From assembly GCF_001885945.1 (NCBI RefSeq), contig NZ_JXKQ01000007.1:1-64000 (forward strand): DNA of 64,000 nt. The letters run 5' to 3'. This stretch comes from Enterococcus hermanniensis. GTDB lineage: Bacteria; Bacillota; Bacilli; Lactobacillales; Enterococcaceae. Both the position numbers and the translations under genes were made by a program. Below the pieces are notes generated by a model, which saw only the letters and a program-made list of their open reading frames with translations, ran no database searches and had not been told where the DNA came from. Below, in pieces: positions 24,091 through 33,263 of this stretch; within the stretch, counting starts at the first letter, position 1, and each line of letters opens with the position of its first letter.

Positions 24091-24975
24091 TTAACTTGAT
24101 TTTCTACTTGATGTAATTTTTGACGACAATTCTTCTTCATAATCGGCTGAAAAAGCCGTCATCCGTTCATATTTATCGTAATATTTTTTCAATGACGACG
24201 TGTAATCCTCATTCCAAGGTTTATCATGTCCAGAATAGTGAATAATTTTGGGATTTCTACGAGTTTCAAAATATTCTTTTTCCCCTTCAGGATCTGGATG
24301 GTCTACTTCTCGTTTCATGATATAACTTTGAGCATTCCATTTTGGATGCAACTGCAACCAATGATCATGTAAAATCGCATTCAAAGCATCTTGATCGTGA
24401 AACCTTAATTTTTCAGGGTGATCATGAATGAAATCCATTACCCGCTCAGTGATGTTTTCTGCTAACCATTTTTTTACATTGATCAGCATAAAACCTGAAT
24501 TAAAATATTTTGCTGAATCACAAGCGATAGCCATTTTTTCTAACCGATGATGAAATCCCGCATCTTCGACTGCAGCAAGCGTATAATCAGTCAAATCTAA
24601 TTTCCATAGAGCAGAGATATCTGTTAACGCAATCATGTCACAATCTAGGTATAACAGTTTTTCAATTTTTTGGTCTCTGAATAATTCAGGAATTGCGATT
24701 CGATAATAAGCAGTTTCAGGAATGCGATCACTCTCAACAGCGTTTTTAAAATATTTTTTATCGATAGTTAAAAATTTAACTGTCGCATTATATGGAGAAA
24801 TCGTTTCTCGCATCAATCGTTTATGTTTGATCGTGATCTTATCATCGATCACGTAAAATTCATAATCTGAAGTCGTTCGATTGGCATTTTCAAGAATCGA
24901 AACAAATAATGCCGATACATGCGGAGCAAATGCATCATTGCAACTAGAAACGACGGTAATTTTTTCTTTTATCAT
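24091..24975 (-). CDS. family 8 glycosyltransferase
   Basis: 294 residues with the GT8 fold: ITVVSSCNDAFAPHVSALF at the start, the metal-binding DxD motif in KLLYLDCDMIAL, YFNSGFMLINVKKW, DQDALNAILHD and a late HYSGHDKPW carrying the third metal ligand. All are characteristic of GT8 enzymes that transfer hexoses from UDP- or ADP-sugars, often to lipid or wall glycans. It overlaps the upstream GT8 gene by four bases (ATGA), and the two are ~40-45% alike by eye, a tandem duplication. Acceptor unknown. Confidence 0.9.
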   Translation of the reverse strand: MIKEKITVVSSCNDAFAPHVSALFVSILENANRTTSDYEFYVIDDKITIKHKRLMRETISPYNATVKFLTIDKKYFKNAVESDRIPETAYYRIAIPELFRDQKIEKLLYLDCDMIALTDISALWKLDLTDYTLAAVEDAGFHHRLEKMAIACDSAKYFNSGFMLINVKKWLAENITERVMDFIHDHPEKLRFHDQDALNAILHDHWLQLHPKWNAQSYIMKREVDHPDPEGEKEYFETRRNPKIIHYSGHDKPWNEDYTSSLKKYYDKYERMTAFSADYEEELSSKITSSRKSS

Positions 24976-25826
24976 TGTACATTCACCCTTTCGTTAAAAA
25001 TACTTTCGTTCAAACGTTTCATATATAAATCTTGATACGGATGATTTTCAAGCGTGTTCCATGGTTTATCATGACCTGTAAAGTGGACGATAGCAGGATT
25101 TTCTCGTCCTTCTTTGTACAGTTGTTTATATTCTTCAGTCGGTGCCGGATGTTTATCAAAAATCAATGACGACTGCATATTCCATCTTGGATGAAACGAA
25201 TGCCAATTTTCATACAGCACTGCATTTAATGCGTCTTGATCATGAAAAATAATTTTATCGGCATTGGTTTTCAAATAATCAATCGTCTTTTCTGTGATTT
25301 TTTGTTGATTCCAACGTTTCACATCGATAGCCATTACACCTGAATTAAAATAATAATCATCAGAAGTAACACCTAATCGTTCTAATGCTTTGGTTTGACC
25401 AGGATCAATGACGGCACCGATGGTCTTTCCTTCTAAACTCGATTGATACAAGTTGCTGATGTCATCTAACACTAATGTATCTGCATCGATATACAACAAT
25501 TTATGATAATTTTCTTTTGCTAATAGTTTAGGCATCGATATTCTGAAGTAAGCAGTCGTAGTAATATGATCACTCACTAAAAAATCTTTGTATAATTCCT
25601 TATCAACTTTGACAAATTGAATCGTCGCAGAATCGGAAAAATCATTGGCTGTTTGAATCAGTTTTTCTTTACTCGATTTTGATAAATTGTCATCAATAAT
25701 CAGAAAACGAACCGGTGTTTTACGCGCAGTCTTTTCGAGCAATGTGGCAATCATCACACTCAGAAAAGGAGCATATGCTTCATCAGATGCTGTCACTACC
25801 GGAATTTCTTCGGCTTTGGTAAACAT
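24972..25826 (-). CDS. family 8 glycosyltransferase
   Basis: 284 residues. GT8 motifs in order: IPVVTASDEAYAPFLSVM, KLLYIDADTLVL (DxD), YFNSGVMAIDVKRW, DQDALNAVLYE and HFTGHDKPW. It is the first gene of a two-gene GT8 operon, with AGGAGTGAAGTATC upstream of its ATG. The pair may add successive sugars to one acceptor such as a glycolipid, teichoic acid or Ser-rich protein. No acceptor gene is adjacent, so this is inference. Confidence 0.9.
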   Translation of the reverse strand: MFTKAEEIPVVTASDEAYAPFLSVMIATLLEKTARKTPVRFLIIDDNLSKSSKEKLIQTANDFSDSATIQFVKVDKELYKDFLVSDHITTTAYFRISMPKLLAKENYHKLLYIDADTLVLDDISNLYQSSLEGKTIGAVIDPGQTKALERLGVTSDDYYFNSGVMAIDVKRWNQQKITEKTIDYLKTNADKIIFHDQDALNAVLYENWHSFHPRWNMQSSLIFDKHPAPTEEYKQLYKEGRENPAIVHFTGHDKPWNTLENHPYQDLYMKRLNESIFNERVNVQ

Positions 25827-26156
25827 GATACTTCACTCCTAACCCAAATTTTTCGTAAAATAGTGAAAAACATTTACAAATGTTTACAAATATTAGAATA
25901 ATCTCATTTATTAGTTTTAGCAAAATATACGCTTTGTAAAAGATATAAATTATGTAAAATAATAGCAAAAACAACTGCTATATCACGTTTCTCAATTTAA
26001 TTAATTTTTTATTAAGATAGTCAAAAAAATAATAATTAACTTGAATTCAAGAGCTATTTGTATTAAGTTTGAGCGTTTGATTGTTCATTTTTTGTCGTTT
26101 AAGCTAGTCTAAAGTAGGAAACTACTAAATAGATAGACATAAAAGGACGGATATGT
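25827..26156. other. AT-rich intergenic region between divergent genes
   Basis: No gene is supported here. It holds the promoters of the divergent GT8 operon and the HAD gene. TTACAAATGTTTACAAAT at about 25873-25890 contains a direct repeat of TTACAAAT and could bind a regulator. The rest is featureless AT-rich sequence. Confidence 0.4.
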
Positions 26157-26969
26157 ATGAAATTGATAGCAGTGGATCTTGATGGCACACTATTAGATTC
26201 AGACGGAAAAGTCACACCTGAAAATGGACAAGCATTAAAAAAATTTAATCAGCAAGGTGGAATTGTTGCTTTAGCCACCGGTCGTTCCATTCAATCGGCA
26301 AGAGAAGTTTTTGCTGAATTGAAATTAAGTGGGTATACATTAGCATCAAATGGCGCTTATGTAGCACGGATCGAACAGGGAGAAATTGCTGAAGTATTAA
26401 AAAATTATACGATTCCAGCAGATACCGTAAAAACAGCTCTTTCTTTTGCCATGGAAGAAGGCGTTACCGTTGTCGCAAGCCGTGCGACACAAGATGATCG
26501 AATTAATTTTGCTCAAGATCATAATGAAGTCGATAGTCCTTATTATGCACAGTTTAATTTGCAGGAATCTCGAGTCGAAGACCTTTGGGAAAAAGTTGAA
26601 AATGGTGCTATTAGTTATTTTAAATTAGCTTTTACTGATGGAAACACTAGTAAATTAGTAAAATTGAGGGCCAAACTAGAAAAAGCACAGATCAATAGTT
26701 CTTATTCTGATAAATATTGGCTAGAAGTAATGGCTGAAGGTATCAACAAAGGCGCTGCCTTAAATTTTTTGACTAAGTATCTCACCGTTGATTTAAGTGA
26801 CGTATTAGCGATTGGGGATCAAGAAAATGATTTAGAAATGCTAGAAATCAGTGGAACAAGTGTCGCTATGGCCAATGCAGCTCCCGCAGTAAAACAACTG
26901 ACCGATCGATTGACCACTTCAAATAATGATTCTGGCGTTGCAACTATTTTAAACGAATATCTGAACTAG
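26157..26969 (+). CDS. HAD-superfamily Cof-type sugar phosphatase
   Basis: 270 residues. Motif I is VDLDGTLLDSDG with the nucleophile Asp; motif II is ALATGRSI; a type IIB cap lies in the middle; motif III/IV is NKGAALNFL then VLAIGDQENDLEML. This order defines the Cof/YbiV-type HAD phosphatases, which hydrolyse small sugar phosphates or FMN-like substrates. GGACGGATATGT precedes the ATG. Single gene with its own terminator. Confidence 0.9.
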   Translation: MKLIAVDLDGTLLDSDGKVTPENGQALKKFNQQGGIVALATGRSIQSAREVFAELKLSGYTLASNGAYVARIEQGEIAEVLKNYTIPADTVKTALSFAMEEGVTVVASRATQDDRINFAQDHNEVDSPYYAQFNLQESRVEDLWEKVENGAISYFKLAFTDGNTSKLVKLRAKLEKAQINSSYSDKYWLEVMAEGINKGAALNFLTKYLTVDLSDVLAIGDQENDLEMLEISGTSVAMANAAPAVKQLTDRLTTSNNDSGVATILNEYLN

Positions 26970-27002
26970 AAAAAAGCCACTCAAAAAAGAGTGGCTTTTT
27001 TC
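26970..27002 (+). terminator. intrinsic terminator of HAD gene
   Basis: AAAAAGCCACTC and GAGTGGCTTTTTT flank an A-rich six-base loop right after the stop codon. Its symmetry may also serve the convergent carbonic anhydrase gene. Confidence 0.85.
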
Positions 27003-27046
27003 TTTATATCTTTATATTTCTTTATATCTTTATATATAGTAGCTAT

Positions 27047-27700
27047 TTATTCTCCAAATTCAATCACTTTTCGGTCATTGAGTGATTGGCAACTACGACT
27101 ATTCTTACCATGAATCGAAATGAAACGATCGAGTTGTTCTGCTGAAACTTCTAATACGTTTTGCAAAACATACCATTCGATTCCTTCAGTCAAAGGGGGA
27201 GTCGTTAAAGAGCCAATATAATGATAGTAACTTTTATTCTCAGGAATCAAACTTTCTACTGAAAAAGTTCCTTCCCCTTTTTCTGTTTCATATTGATTTA
27301 AAATGTGATCAAAATCTAAGTTATGCTTCCCTGCTCGATACAATACACCGATTACACCGGTTTGACCATTTGGGGATTGAAATAAAAAATGACCTTCTAA
27401 CGGAAACTGTTCCCCATCAATCATATGCTCGCCATCCGCATGAAAATGGACTTGAACAAAATCAATTACACGACGATTGAGACAAGCTTGTCCGGAACCT
27501 AACAATTGAAGATTTTGACCATTATTAAAAAACGTGGCTGGAGTTGTTGAAAGATTTAGTTGAATTCCCGTACGGGTTCTTTCCATTTGTGTTTGATTTG
27601 TTTGGATATCAATAGGGGATTGTAGCTGTCCGCCTTGAAATCCCCACTCGTGTTGATGACAATAATCAATTAAAAATTTAGTTTTTACTTCTGCTTTCAT
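27047..27700 (-). CDS. alpha-type carbonic anhydrase without signal peptide
   Basis: 217 residues from the ATG at 27698-27700 (TTGAGGGGTTCT upstream). Alpha-class landmarks: WGFQGG, SPIDIQ, the zinc ligands in VHFHADGEH and the third His in LEGHFLF, and SLTTPPLTEGIEW near the active-site Thr. The NGHT-type segment that normally carries the proton-shuttle His reads NGQN. Bacterial alpha enzymes are usually exported, but no signal peptide or lipobox is visible. It would interconvert CO2 and bicarbonate, probably in the cytoplasm, possibly with reduced proton transfer. Confidence 0.85.
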   Translation of the reverse strand: MKAEVKTKFLIDYCHQHEWGFQGGQLQSPIDIQTNQTQMERTRTGIQLNLSTTPATFFNNGQNLQLLGSGQACLNRRVIDFVQVHFHADGEHMIDGEQFPLEGHFLFQSPNGQTGVIGVLYRAGKHNLDFDHILNQYETEKGEGTFSVESLIPENKSYYHYIGSLTTPPLTEGIEWYVLQNVLEVSAEQLDRFISIHGKNSRSCQSLNDRKVIEFGE

Positions 27701-27736
27701 AGAACCCCTCAATCACGTAAAATTTTTACAATGATA

Positions 27737-28660
27737 TCATTTTCTATAAATCTTTTCCATCCATTTGCATATATCTCGAAAAACATCTTCTTTCTGAGCT
27801 TCATTCAATAGCTCATGTCGCGCATTTTCATAGAGTCTAACAGTCACATTTTCTACCCCTGCTTTACGATACGATGATGCAGCTTTCATTACACCTTTAC
27901 CATATTCTCCAACTGGATCTTCTTTTCCTGATAAAAATAATAATGGTAGCTCTGTGGGAATAGTTGTCATTAAATGATTGTCTTGAGCGCTAATGATCAG
28001 GGAAAACAATTCTTGATATCCGCTTAGTGTAAATAAAAAGCCACAATGCTTGTCTGCTAAATACGCATTCACCTCCGTTGGAAGGGTCACCAGCCAATCT
28101 TTCTCCGTTCGTTTATTTTTAATTTTTCGATTCATCGTACCAAATGCTAAAACATCTACTAATTTACTAGGATGTTTTTCACCTTGAATTTTACTTAAAA
28201 CGTTAGCGACATTTTTTCCTAAAGCTGTTAACCACGTTGGTTGCTGCCCTGTCCCTACAAAGATAGCCCCATCAATTTTTTGACCATACTCATATAAATA
28301 GTTTCGCAAAACAAATGACCCCATACTGTGTCCTAAAATAAAATAAGGAATTTCAGGATAATGTTGCCTGCCCCATTGAGTGATTCGGTACAGATCCTTA
28401 ACTAGTCCCTGCTCAATCGTCGAATCATGAAAATAACCCAAAGTCCCGTTTTCCGCCGTCTTTCCATGGCCTAAGTGATCGTGACCAATGACAGCAATGC
28501 GTTGCTTAACCAAAAATTTAGCTAACGCTTGATACCTTAACAAGTGTTCAGCCATTCCATGGGTGAGTTGCAACACGGCCCTCGGTTTTTCACAGGACCA
28601 GTGATAGCCTTGTAGTAATGTTTTTTGGTCAATAGATACTACTTGAAATGATTCATACAT
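27737..28660 (-). CDS. alpha/beta hydrolase, monoacylglycerol lipase/lysophospholipase type
   Basis: 307 residues. Typical segments are AVLQLTHGMAEHLLRYQALA (oxyanion HG), IGHDHLGHGKT, the nucleophile elbow FILGHSMGSFV (GHSMG, Ser), LLFLSGKEDPVGE (Asp) and YENARHELLNE (His). The catalytic triad is complete. The pattern fits the serine-aminopeptidase-S33/monoglyceride lipase group acting on lysophospholipids or monoacylglycerols. No signal peptide, so it is cytoplasmic. Single gene. Confidence 0.85.
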   Translation of the reverse strand: MYESFQVVSIDQKTLLQGYHWSCEKPRAVLQLTHGMAEHLLRYQALAKFLVKQRIAVIGHDHLGHGKTAENGTLGYFHDSTIEQGLVKDLYRITQWGRQHYPEIPYFILGHSMGSFVLRNYLYEYGQKIDGAIFVGTGQQPTWLTALGKNVANVLSKIQGEKHPSKLVDVLAFGTMNRKIKNKRTEKDWLVTLPTEVNAYLADKHCGFLFTLSGYQELFSLIISAQDNHLMTTIPTELPLLFLSGKEDPVGEYGKGVMKAASSYRKAGVENVTVRLYENARHELLNEAQKEDVFRDICKWMEKIYRK

Positions 28661-28778
28661 AAATATACCGTTCTTTCTACTAAATATTAGCTTTTTAATT
28701 GTTCTATTTATCCTGCTTAAGATGGAGGTGAATCCTCAATAGAAATGATACACTATTTATATTATTGGAGGGATAAAA

Positions 28779-29147
28779 ATGTCTTGTTTAGGAAATATCA
28801 TTTGGCTGATTTTTGGCGGTTTGCTTGGGGGATTAAGTTGGTGTCTTGCCGGTATTTTTTGGTGTATCACCATTGTTGGTATTCCGATCGGTATGCAGTG
28901 CTTTAAATTAGCTAGTCTGAGCTTTGCTCCGTTTGGAAAAGACGTTGTTTATCAAACGACTGGAATGAATCTGGTTGTCAATCTTATTTGGTTGATTATT
29001 TCAGGGATACCTTTAGCAATTGGACATCTAATCAGTGCGGCCCTTTTATGCATCACGATCGTGGGCCTTCCTTTTGCAGCCCAATCATTAAAACTTGCGC
29101 GCTTAGCTTTAATGCCTTTTGGTGCAAAGATTGTTCCCATTCGTTAA
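28779..29147 (+). CDS. yccF: YccF-domain inner membrane protein
   Basis: 122 residues with two copies of the YccF repeat: NIIWLIFGGLLGGLSW...GIPIGMQCFKLASLSFAPFG and NLIWLIISGIPLAIGH...GLPFAAQSLKLARLALMPFG. Each copy carries two hydrophobic helices, giving about four spans. TTGGAGGGATAAAA precedes the ATG. The family is widespread but has no established function. Confidence 0.85.
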   Translation: MSCLGNIIWLIFGGLLGGLSWCLAGIFWCITIVGIPIGMQCFKLASLSFAPFGKDVVYQTTGMNLVVNLIWLIISGIPLAIGHLISAALLCITIVGLPFAAQSLKLARLALMPFGAKIVPIR

Positions 29148-29160
29148 GCTAATTTGTAAA

Positions 29161-29189
29161 AAAAAGAAGACGAATGTCTTCTTTTTTTT
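29161..29189. terminator. bidirectional intrinsic terminator
   Basis: AAAAAGAAGAC-GAAT-GTCTTCTTTTTTT, a short GC-containing stem with A and T tracts. It separates yccF from the convergent small membrane protein gene. Confidence 0.8.
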
Positions 29190-29358
29190 AACCAAAAATC
29201 AAATAAGCTAATCCCGCAATCACCAATACTAAATTCAACGTTACTTGAATATTGATCGTTAATGGGGCTATCGTTTTCTTTTTACGGCGGGCAAGGTTAA
29301 GAAAAATATTGTACCCTCCCACAAATATAATAAAAATTACCAATCCGAATAAATACAA
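29188..29358 (-). CDS. small two-span membrane protein
   Basis: About 56 residues if translation starts at the TTG at 29356-29358, which lies nine bases after AAAGGAAG; the frame stays open upstream to a TTG at 29424 (78 residues). A TATAAT box just upstream of the shorter start favours it. Two hydrophobic helices are separated by a basic loop (ARRKKKTIAP). Unknown function, start uncertain. Confidence 0.5.
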   Translation of the reverse strand: MYLFGLVIFIIFVGGYNIFLNLARRKKKTIAPLTINIQVTLNLVLVIAGLAYLIFG

Positions 29359-29426
29359 AAAGCCACTTCCTTTTTTATTATAGTGTACTTTTTTATTTTT
29401 TTGGCCGCAATTAAACTCACACAATT

Positions 29427-29684
29427 TTAATCTGTTTGTCGATAAAAATTGCGCAATTCACTTTTCCGTCGTTCACTTAATTCTCGTTTAGGAATATCTT
29501 GAATCGCTCCTTCTAACGCATAAAGCAAATGCAAACAAGCGTCCTTATCCACCAAATGGTATACTTTCAAAAAAGAATTTTCTGTTCCTAATTCCTTTAA
29601 TTTCTCTGCTGTATCGATTCCCACGCGCCCCAATTTTTCTTCATTGACAACACCAATATTTTTCATCTCAGATAATCTCATCAT
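29427..29684 (-). CDS. TfoX C-terminal-domain protein
   Basis: 85 residues, mostly helical: MRLSEMKNIGVVNEEKLGRVGI, AEKLKELGTENSFLKV, ACLHLLYALEGAIQDIPKRELSE. This is the helix-hairpin-helix-like C-terminal domain of TfoX/Sxy. In Firmicutes it occurs alone, without the N-terminal domain and without known competence function. Single gene with GGAG before the ATG. Confidence 0.8.
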   Translation of the reverse strand: MMRLSEMKNIGVVNEEKLGRVGIDTAEKLKELGTENSFLKVYHLVDKDACLHLLYALEGAIQDIPKRELSERRKSELRNFYRQTD

Positions 29685-29990
29685 TAACTCCTTTTATTTT
29701 AATTATACCTTAAAACAAAAAGATAAACTTATCATTTATAAAAAGAAAAAAAGTTTAGAATGATTTTTTTAGCAAGCGAATCAATATTGGATGATTATCT
29801 TAATTTTTAATTCATTTGAAATTATTTTCCCCGCCCTCAATTTGTCATTTGTTATAAAATAATTAATCTATTGACATTATTTTCTCTTAAAATCTGACTA
29901 TTAATTGTGTTTTTCAGCTATTTATTCTATTATGATAAAAAATGAGGATATTTTCTACGCTATTTTTATGGACGAAAGGAGGAGACTGCC
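29685..29990. other. AT-rich intergenic region upstream of Mga-like gene
   Basis: No gene is supported. A perfect -35 word TTGACA occurs at 29871-29876 on the plus strand, but no good -10 box lies at normal spacing, which may mean an activator-dependent promoter. The remainder is AT-rich. Confidence 0.35.
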
Positions 29991-31451
29991 GTGTTGGGCA
30001 TGGATAGAAATACTTTGCTGAAAATTCAAATTATTGATATTCTGGACAGCTTCCAAACGCCTATTTCCTTAAAAGAATTACAGGAAAAAATTGGTTATGC
30101 AAGTATTGGTACAATTCGATTAAACTGCAAAGAACTTCAAATTATCATAGATGAACTTTATGCGACTAAAAGTTATTCATTAGAATTGCTAATGAATAAT
30201 GGACGAGGAATTCAATTGATTCGCTCTTCTTCGAATCTTCAAACGTTGAAAATTTATTTATATCAAAAAGATTTAGGTTTTGAAATTATCCGTGAGATTT
30301 TAGCAAAACGATCAATTTCAACGATCCAATTTTGTTTAGACAATAATATCAGTGAATCTAAACTCCGTCGCAAAATCAAACAAATCAATTGTGAAATCGC
30401 GGATTATCGTGTACATATCTCATGCTCTGCCAATATCAGCCTCAAAGCTCGAGAAGTCGATGTTCGCCGTTTTTATTACGTGTTTCTTCGAGGATTCTAC
30501 CGTCAATTCAATCAAATTACCTGGTTTAACACAGATAATTATTTGCAATTAGCTTTACAAACCGAGCAATATTTAAACTTAGCCACCAACCTGACTAATT
30601 TAGAAATGATTAGTTTTTGGATCTTTATTACTTATCAAGCAATTGATAAAAAAAGTCCTTTATCGCTCAATGAAAAAGAGGCTGAACTAATGAGTCGCTT
30701 TAAATTCCCACCAAAACCTGATTTTTTAAAAAATTGGGAAACGGAGGAATGGCAATTCTTTCTATCTGCTATTTACTGTTCCCAATTAAGCAACTTTGAG
30801 TTAACAAGTAAAGATCCGGCTGAAGAGGACTTTTTTTATTACGCTTCTGCTCATTGGGTCAGCTTATTTTCAAAACATTTCCGGCCATTAACAGCGATCG
30901 AACAAAAATATGTTTTAAAAAAAATAAAGCAGCACTACGCATCTTTTTTCTTTTTTAAATTGGACGATACAACACTGAACCAATTAAGCAATAGTATTTC
31001 CTTAGAAAATATGTACATGGAATTCCCTTATTATTTCAATCGTTTTCAATCGTTTTGGGAAGAATTTATTCAAGTGGTCCCTGAGTATGATCATAGACAG
31101 CTATACATTTACGCCGTTCTGACTAGCGTGACGCTCTTTTCGTTAGAAAATTGTTTGCCAAAAGTAAGCGTGTATGTTCATACTGAATTTTGTGATGTAT
31201 TTAATATCTATATCCAGCAAAAAATTGATTTACATTTTAGGAATCATTACCAATTGACGTTTACGCAGCAGCCCAAAGACGCCCAATTAGTTATCGGTAC
31301 AACTCCTACTTGCCGCTTATTCTTATCAGAAGAACAAGAATCAATTGTGATTCGTTCAAATATTTCTGAAACGGATTATTATGATATCGATCAAAAATTA
31401 GAAGCAATCGTCAAAAAAAGTTTGCAACCTTTAGCCGAAACAATAGGTTAA
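29991..31451 (+). CDS. Mga-like helix-turn-helix regulator
   Basis: 486 residues from the GTG at 29991, eight bases after AGGAGG. Two N-terminal winged-helix segments (FQTPISLKELQEKIGYASIGTIRLN is one; the SISTIQFCLDNNISESKLRR segment is the second) are followed by a long helical PRD-like central region and a C-terminal EIIB-like domain (SVYVHTEFCDVFN, AQLVIGTTPTC). This is the Mga/AtxA-type architecture. Such regulators respond to PTS-dependent phosphorylation and control surface or virulence genes. No obvious target operon is adjacent. Confidence 0.8.
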   Translation: MLGMDRNTLLKIQIIDILDSFQTPISLKELQEKIGYASIGTIRLNCKELQIIIDELYATKSYSLELLMNNGRGIQLIRSSSNLQTLKIYLYQKDLGFEIIREILAKRSISTIQFCLDNNISESKLRRKIKQINCEIADYRVHISCSANISLKAREVDVRRFYYVFLRGFYRQFNQITWFNTDNYLQLALQTEQYLNLATNLTNLEMISFWIFITYQAIDKKSPLSLNEKEAELMSRFKFPPKPDFLKNWETEEWQFFLSAIYCSQLSNFELTSKDPAEEDFFYYASAHWVSLFSKHFRPLTAIEQKYVLKKIKQHYASFFFFKLDDTTLNQLSNSISLENMYMEFPYYFNRFQSFWEEFIQVVPEYDHRQLYIYAVLTSVTLFSLENCLPKVSVYVHTEFCDVFNIYIQQKIDLHFRNHYQLTFTQQPKDAQLVIGTTPTCRLFLSEEQESIVIRSNISETDYYDIDQKLEAIVKKSLQPLAETIG

Positions 31452-31514
31452 TCTTGCTTATTTGGCTAATGACAGGTATCGTTTTTATTAATAGAAAATT
31501 ATAAGGAGAATTTT

Positions 31515-32051
31515 ATGGTTTATGTTAGTGAAATGTCTACAAGTTGTCCGGCCGACTATCGTTCTGAATTAGAAGAAATGACTTATGATGCCTTGACAAA
31601 CTTAACTATTCCTTTTTATCAAGTGACAACTGATGAGGCTGTGACAATGGAAGATTGTCTCGATATCAATGAACGCTTAGGGATTGAAGTTGTTAAAACT
31701 ATTTTTCTTTGTAATCAAAAGAAGACTAAATTTTATCTATACATCACCCCGGCTGACTTTAAATTTGTGACTAAAGACTTTGGAAAGAAATTAGATATCC
31801 CGCGGGTTTCTTTTGCTTCAGCGGAGCTTTTAAAAGAACGCTTAGGAGTCATTCCTGGCGCCGCTACGATTTTTGGTCTTTTATTGGATTCAGATCATGA
31901 AATTCAACTTGTGGTTGATCGTACGGTTGCAAGCCGCGACTGGTTCGGTTGTAGCGCGGGTTCAGTGACGAACTATATGAAACTACCGACAAAAGACTTG
32001 TTTGATATTTTTTTACCTTATACAGGACATAAAGCCCGTATCATCGATTAA
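31515..32051 (+). CDS. YbaK/ProX-type aminoacyl-tRNA deacylase
   Basis: 178 residues. Family pattern: IPFYQVTTDEAVTMEDC, GIEVVKTIFLCNQKKTKFYLYI, KDFGKKLDIPRVSFAS, LGVIPGAATIFGLLLD and GCSAGSVTNYMKLP. It matches the INS-like editing domain group (ProX/PrdX) that hydrolyses mischarged Ala-tRNA(Pro) or related species. The conserved Lys and the GxxPGxxxxFGL motif are present. AAGGAGAATTTT precedes the ATG. Stand-alone trans-editing role is likely; tRNA specificity is not defined. Confidence 0.85.
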   Translation: MVYVSEMSTSCPADYRSELEEMTYDALTNLTIPFYQVTTDEAVTMEDCLDINERLGIEVVKTIFLCNQKKTKFYLYITPADFKFVTKDFGKKLDIPRVSFASAELLKERLGVIPGAATIFGLLLDSDHEIQLVVDRTVASRDWFGCSAGSVTNYMKLPTKDLFDIFLPYTGHKARIID

Positions 32052-32088
32052 AAAAGTGTTCGGAGAAATAACTCCGAACACTTTTTTA
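32050..32088. terminator. bidirectional intrinsic terminator
   Basis: AAAAAAGTGTTCGGAG pairs with CTCCGAACACTTTTTT around the loop AAATAA. It separates the convergent deacylase gene and the 324-residue membrane-anchored protein gene. Confidence 0.9.
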
Positions 32089-32106
32089 ATCGATATTTTT
32101 TTGAAG

Positions 32107-33081
32107 CTACTCATCACTATTTTCTGATAAATCTTGTTTATTGATTGAAAGTATTTTTTGTTGTAGACGGTCATATACCACAATAAATTCGGCTACCCCT
32201 TTTTCTGAGGTAGGGACTCGAAAATAATAATCCGACTGTCCATCAGTTGGCGTATTGGTATGATAAAACCCAGAAAGATAGGCATGTGTTAAATCGCCCC
32301 TCGTGTCTCTAAACAAATCAAAGAAGCCACTTGGGTCGGTGACATTCATGCTCTTTTCCAACGCTTTAAATTCTGTTTGATCACTATTCATTCCATCTTT
32401 TTTCATCTGGCGGTAAAGTTGGACATCTGTTCCTCGTTGAACCAATTCTGTCCATGCCGTTTCAAAATCAGCTGATTTGTCTAGGTACGTATCATCCTTC
32501 GTAATCACTGATTTGACCTCACTATTTTCTTCAATCGATAATTGATACAACTCTTTTGTATTAAATTGCAGACTAATCGTATAATCATGACGCGTGCCAT
32601 TAGAATCGGTGAAACTCCAGATCTGTCTTTGTGATGTGTATGTTTGATCGTTGATCAATCGTTGACCAAATCCTAACAAACTTACACTGACAAATCCATT
32701 TTCTTCTGAACTGACCATAGGATAGATTTTACGATAGAAATCAAACAAGTTTTTACTTTTTTTTGCAGGTCCATAAACTTTTTCGATAGCCGTTGCCATA
32801 GATTGCGAACTAGAAAAATTTGAGTTATCAGAAAAAGCTGTATTTAATGCTGCTATTTTATCTGTTTGTTCTTCTAATAAAGTTTGATCATTAACGTCTT
32901 TAAGTGCTAAAGATTTTAATTTGGGGATTTCCTCTTGTTTCTCTTCTTTATCGTTACTAGCAAAAACGCTGAAAGGAATTGTAAATTGTGGGAAATTCCC
33001 ACTTAAGACGATAGCAAACATCCCAACAAATAAGGCTGCCAATATGCCCCAAAAAATCAGCCATTTTTTCTTTGTCTCCAT
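32107..33081 (-). CDS. membrane-anchored protein, unknown function
   Basis: 324 residues: a short basic cytoplasmic start, one membrane helix (about 7-28) and a ~295-residue domain that would face outward. No lipobox, LPXTG or enzyme motif is visible. A Ser/Asn-rich helical part (about 60-110) precedes a beta-rich domain (RHDYTISLQFNTKELYQL). It is transcribed away from the adjacent class A PBP gene, with only ~180 bases between, and a second anchored protein lies on the other side of the PBP. A role at the wall synthesis site is a guess from context. Confidence 0.6.
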   Translation of the reverse strand: METKKKWLIFWGILAALFVGMFAIVLSGNFPQFTIPFSVFASNDKEEKQEEIPKLKSLALKDVNDQTLLEEQTDKIAALNTAFSDNSNFSSSQSMATAIEKVYGPAKKSKNLFDFYRKIYPMVSSEENGFVSVSLLGFGQRLINDQTYTSQRQIWSFTDSNGTRHDYTISLQFNTKELYQLSIEENSEVKSVITKDDTYLDKSADFETAWTELVQRGTDVQLYRQMKKDGMNSDQTEFKALEKSMNVTDPSGFFDLFRDTRGDLTHAYLSGFYHTNTPTDGQSDYYFRVPTSEKGVAEFIVVYDRLQQKILSINKQDLSENSDE

Positions 33082-33263
33082 AATTCACCTCATTCTTTCT
33101 ATATTGTGGATACAAATAGAAACGTCGTCAAGTCTTTCTATCGAATATCTTATCATTTTTACAAAAATATCTAAAATTTTCCTTGGAATAATCGGTTTAT
33201 GATAGTTATTATGCCTCATTTCCATTAAAATAAAGGAAATGATTAAATAAGGGCAGGCAAAAC

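Noticed and set aside
31515-32051. Link between the ProX/PrdX-like deacylase and Stickland-type reductase genes
   Set aside because: Such deacylases are widespread and this one is 28 kb from the grd locus; no reductase gene is adjacent.
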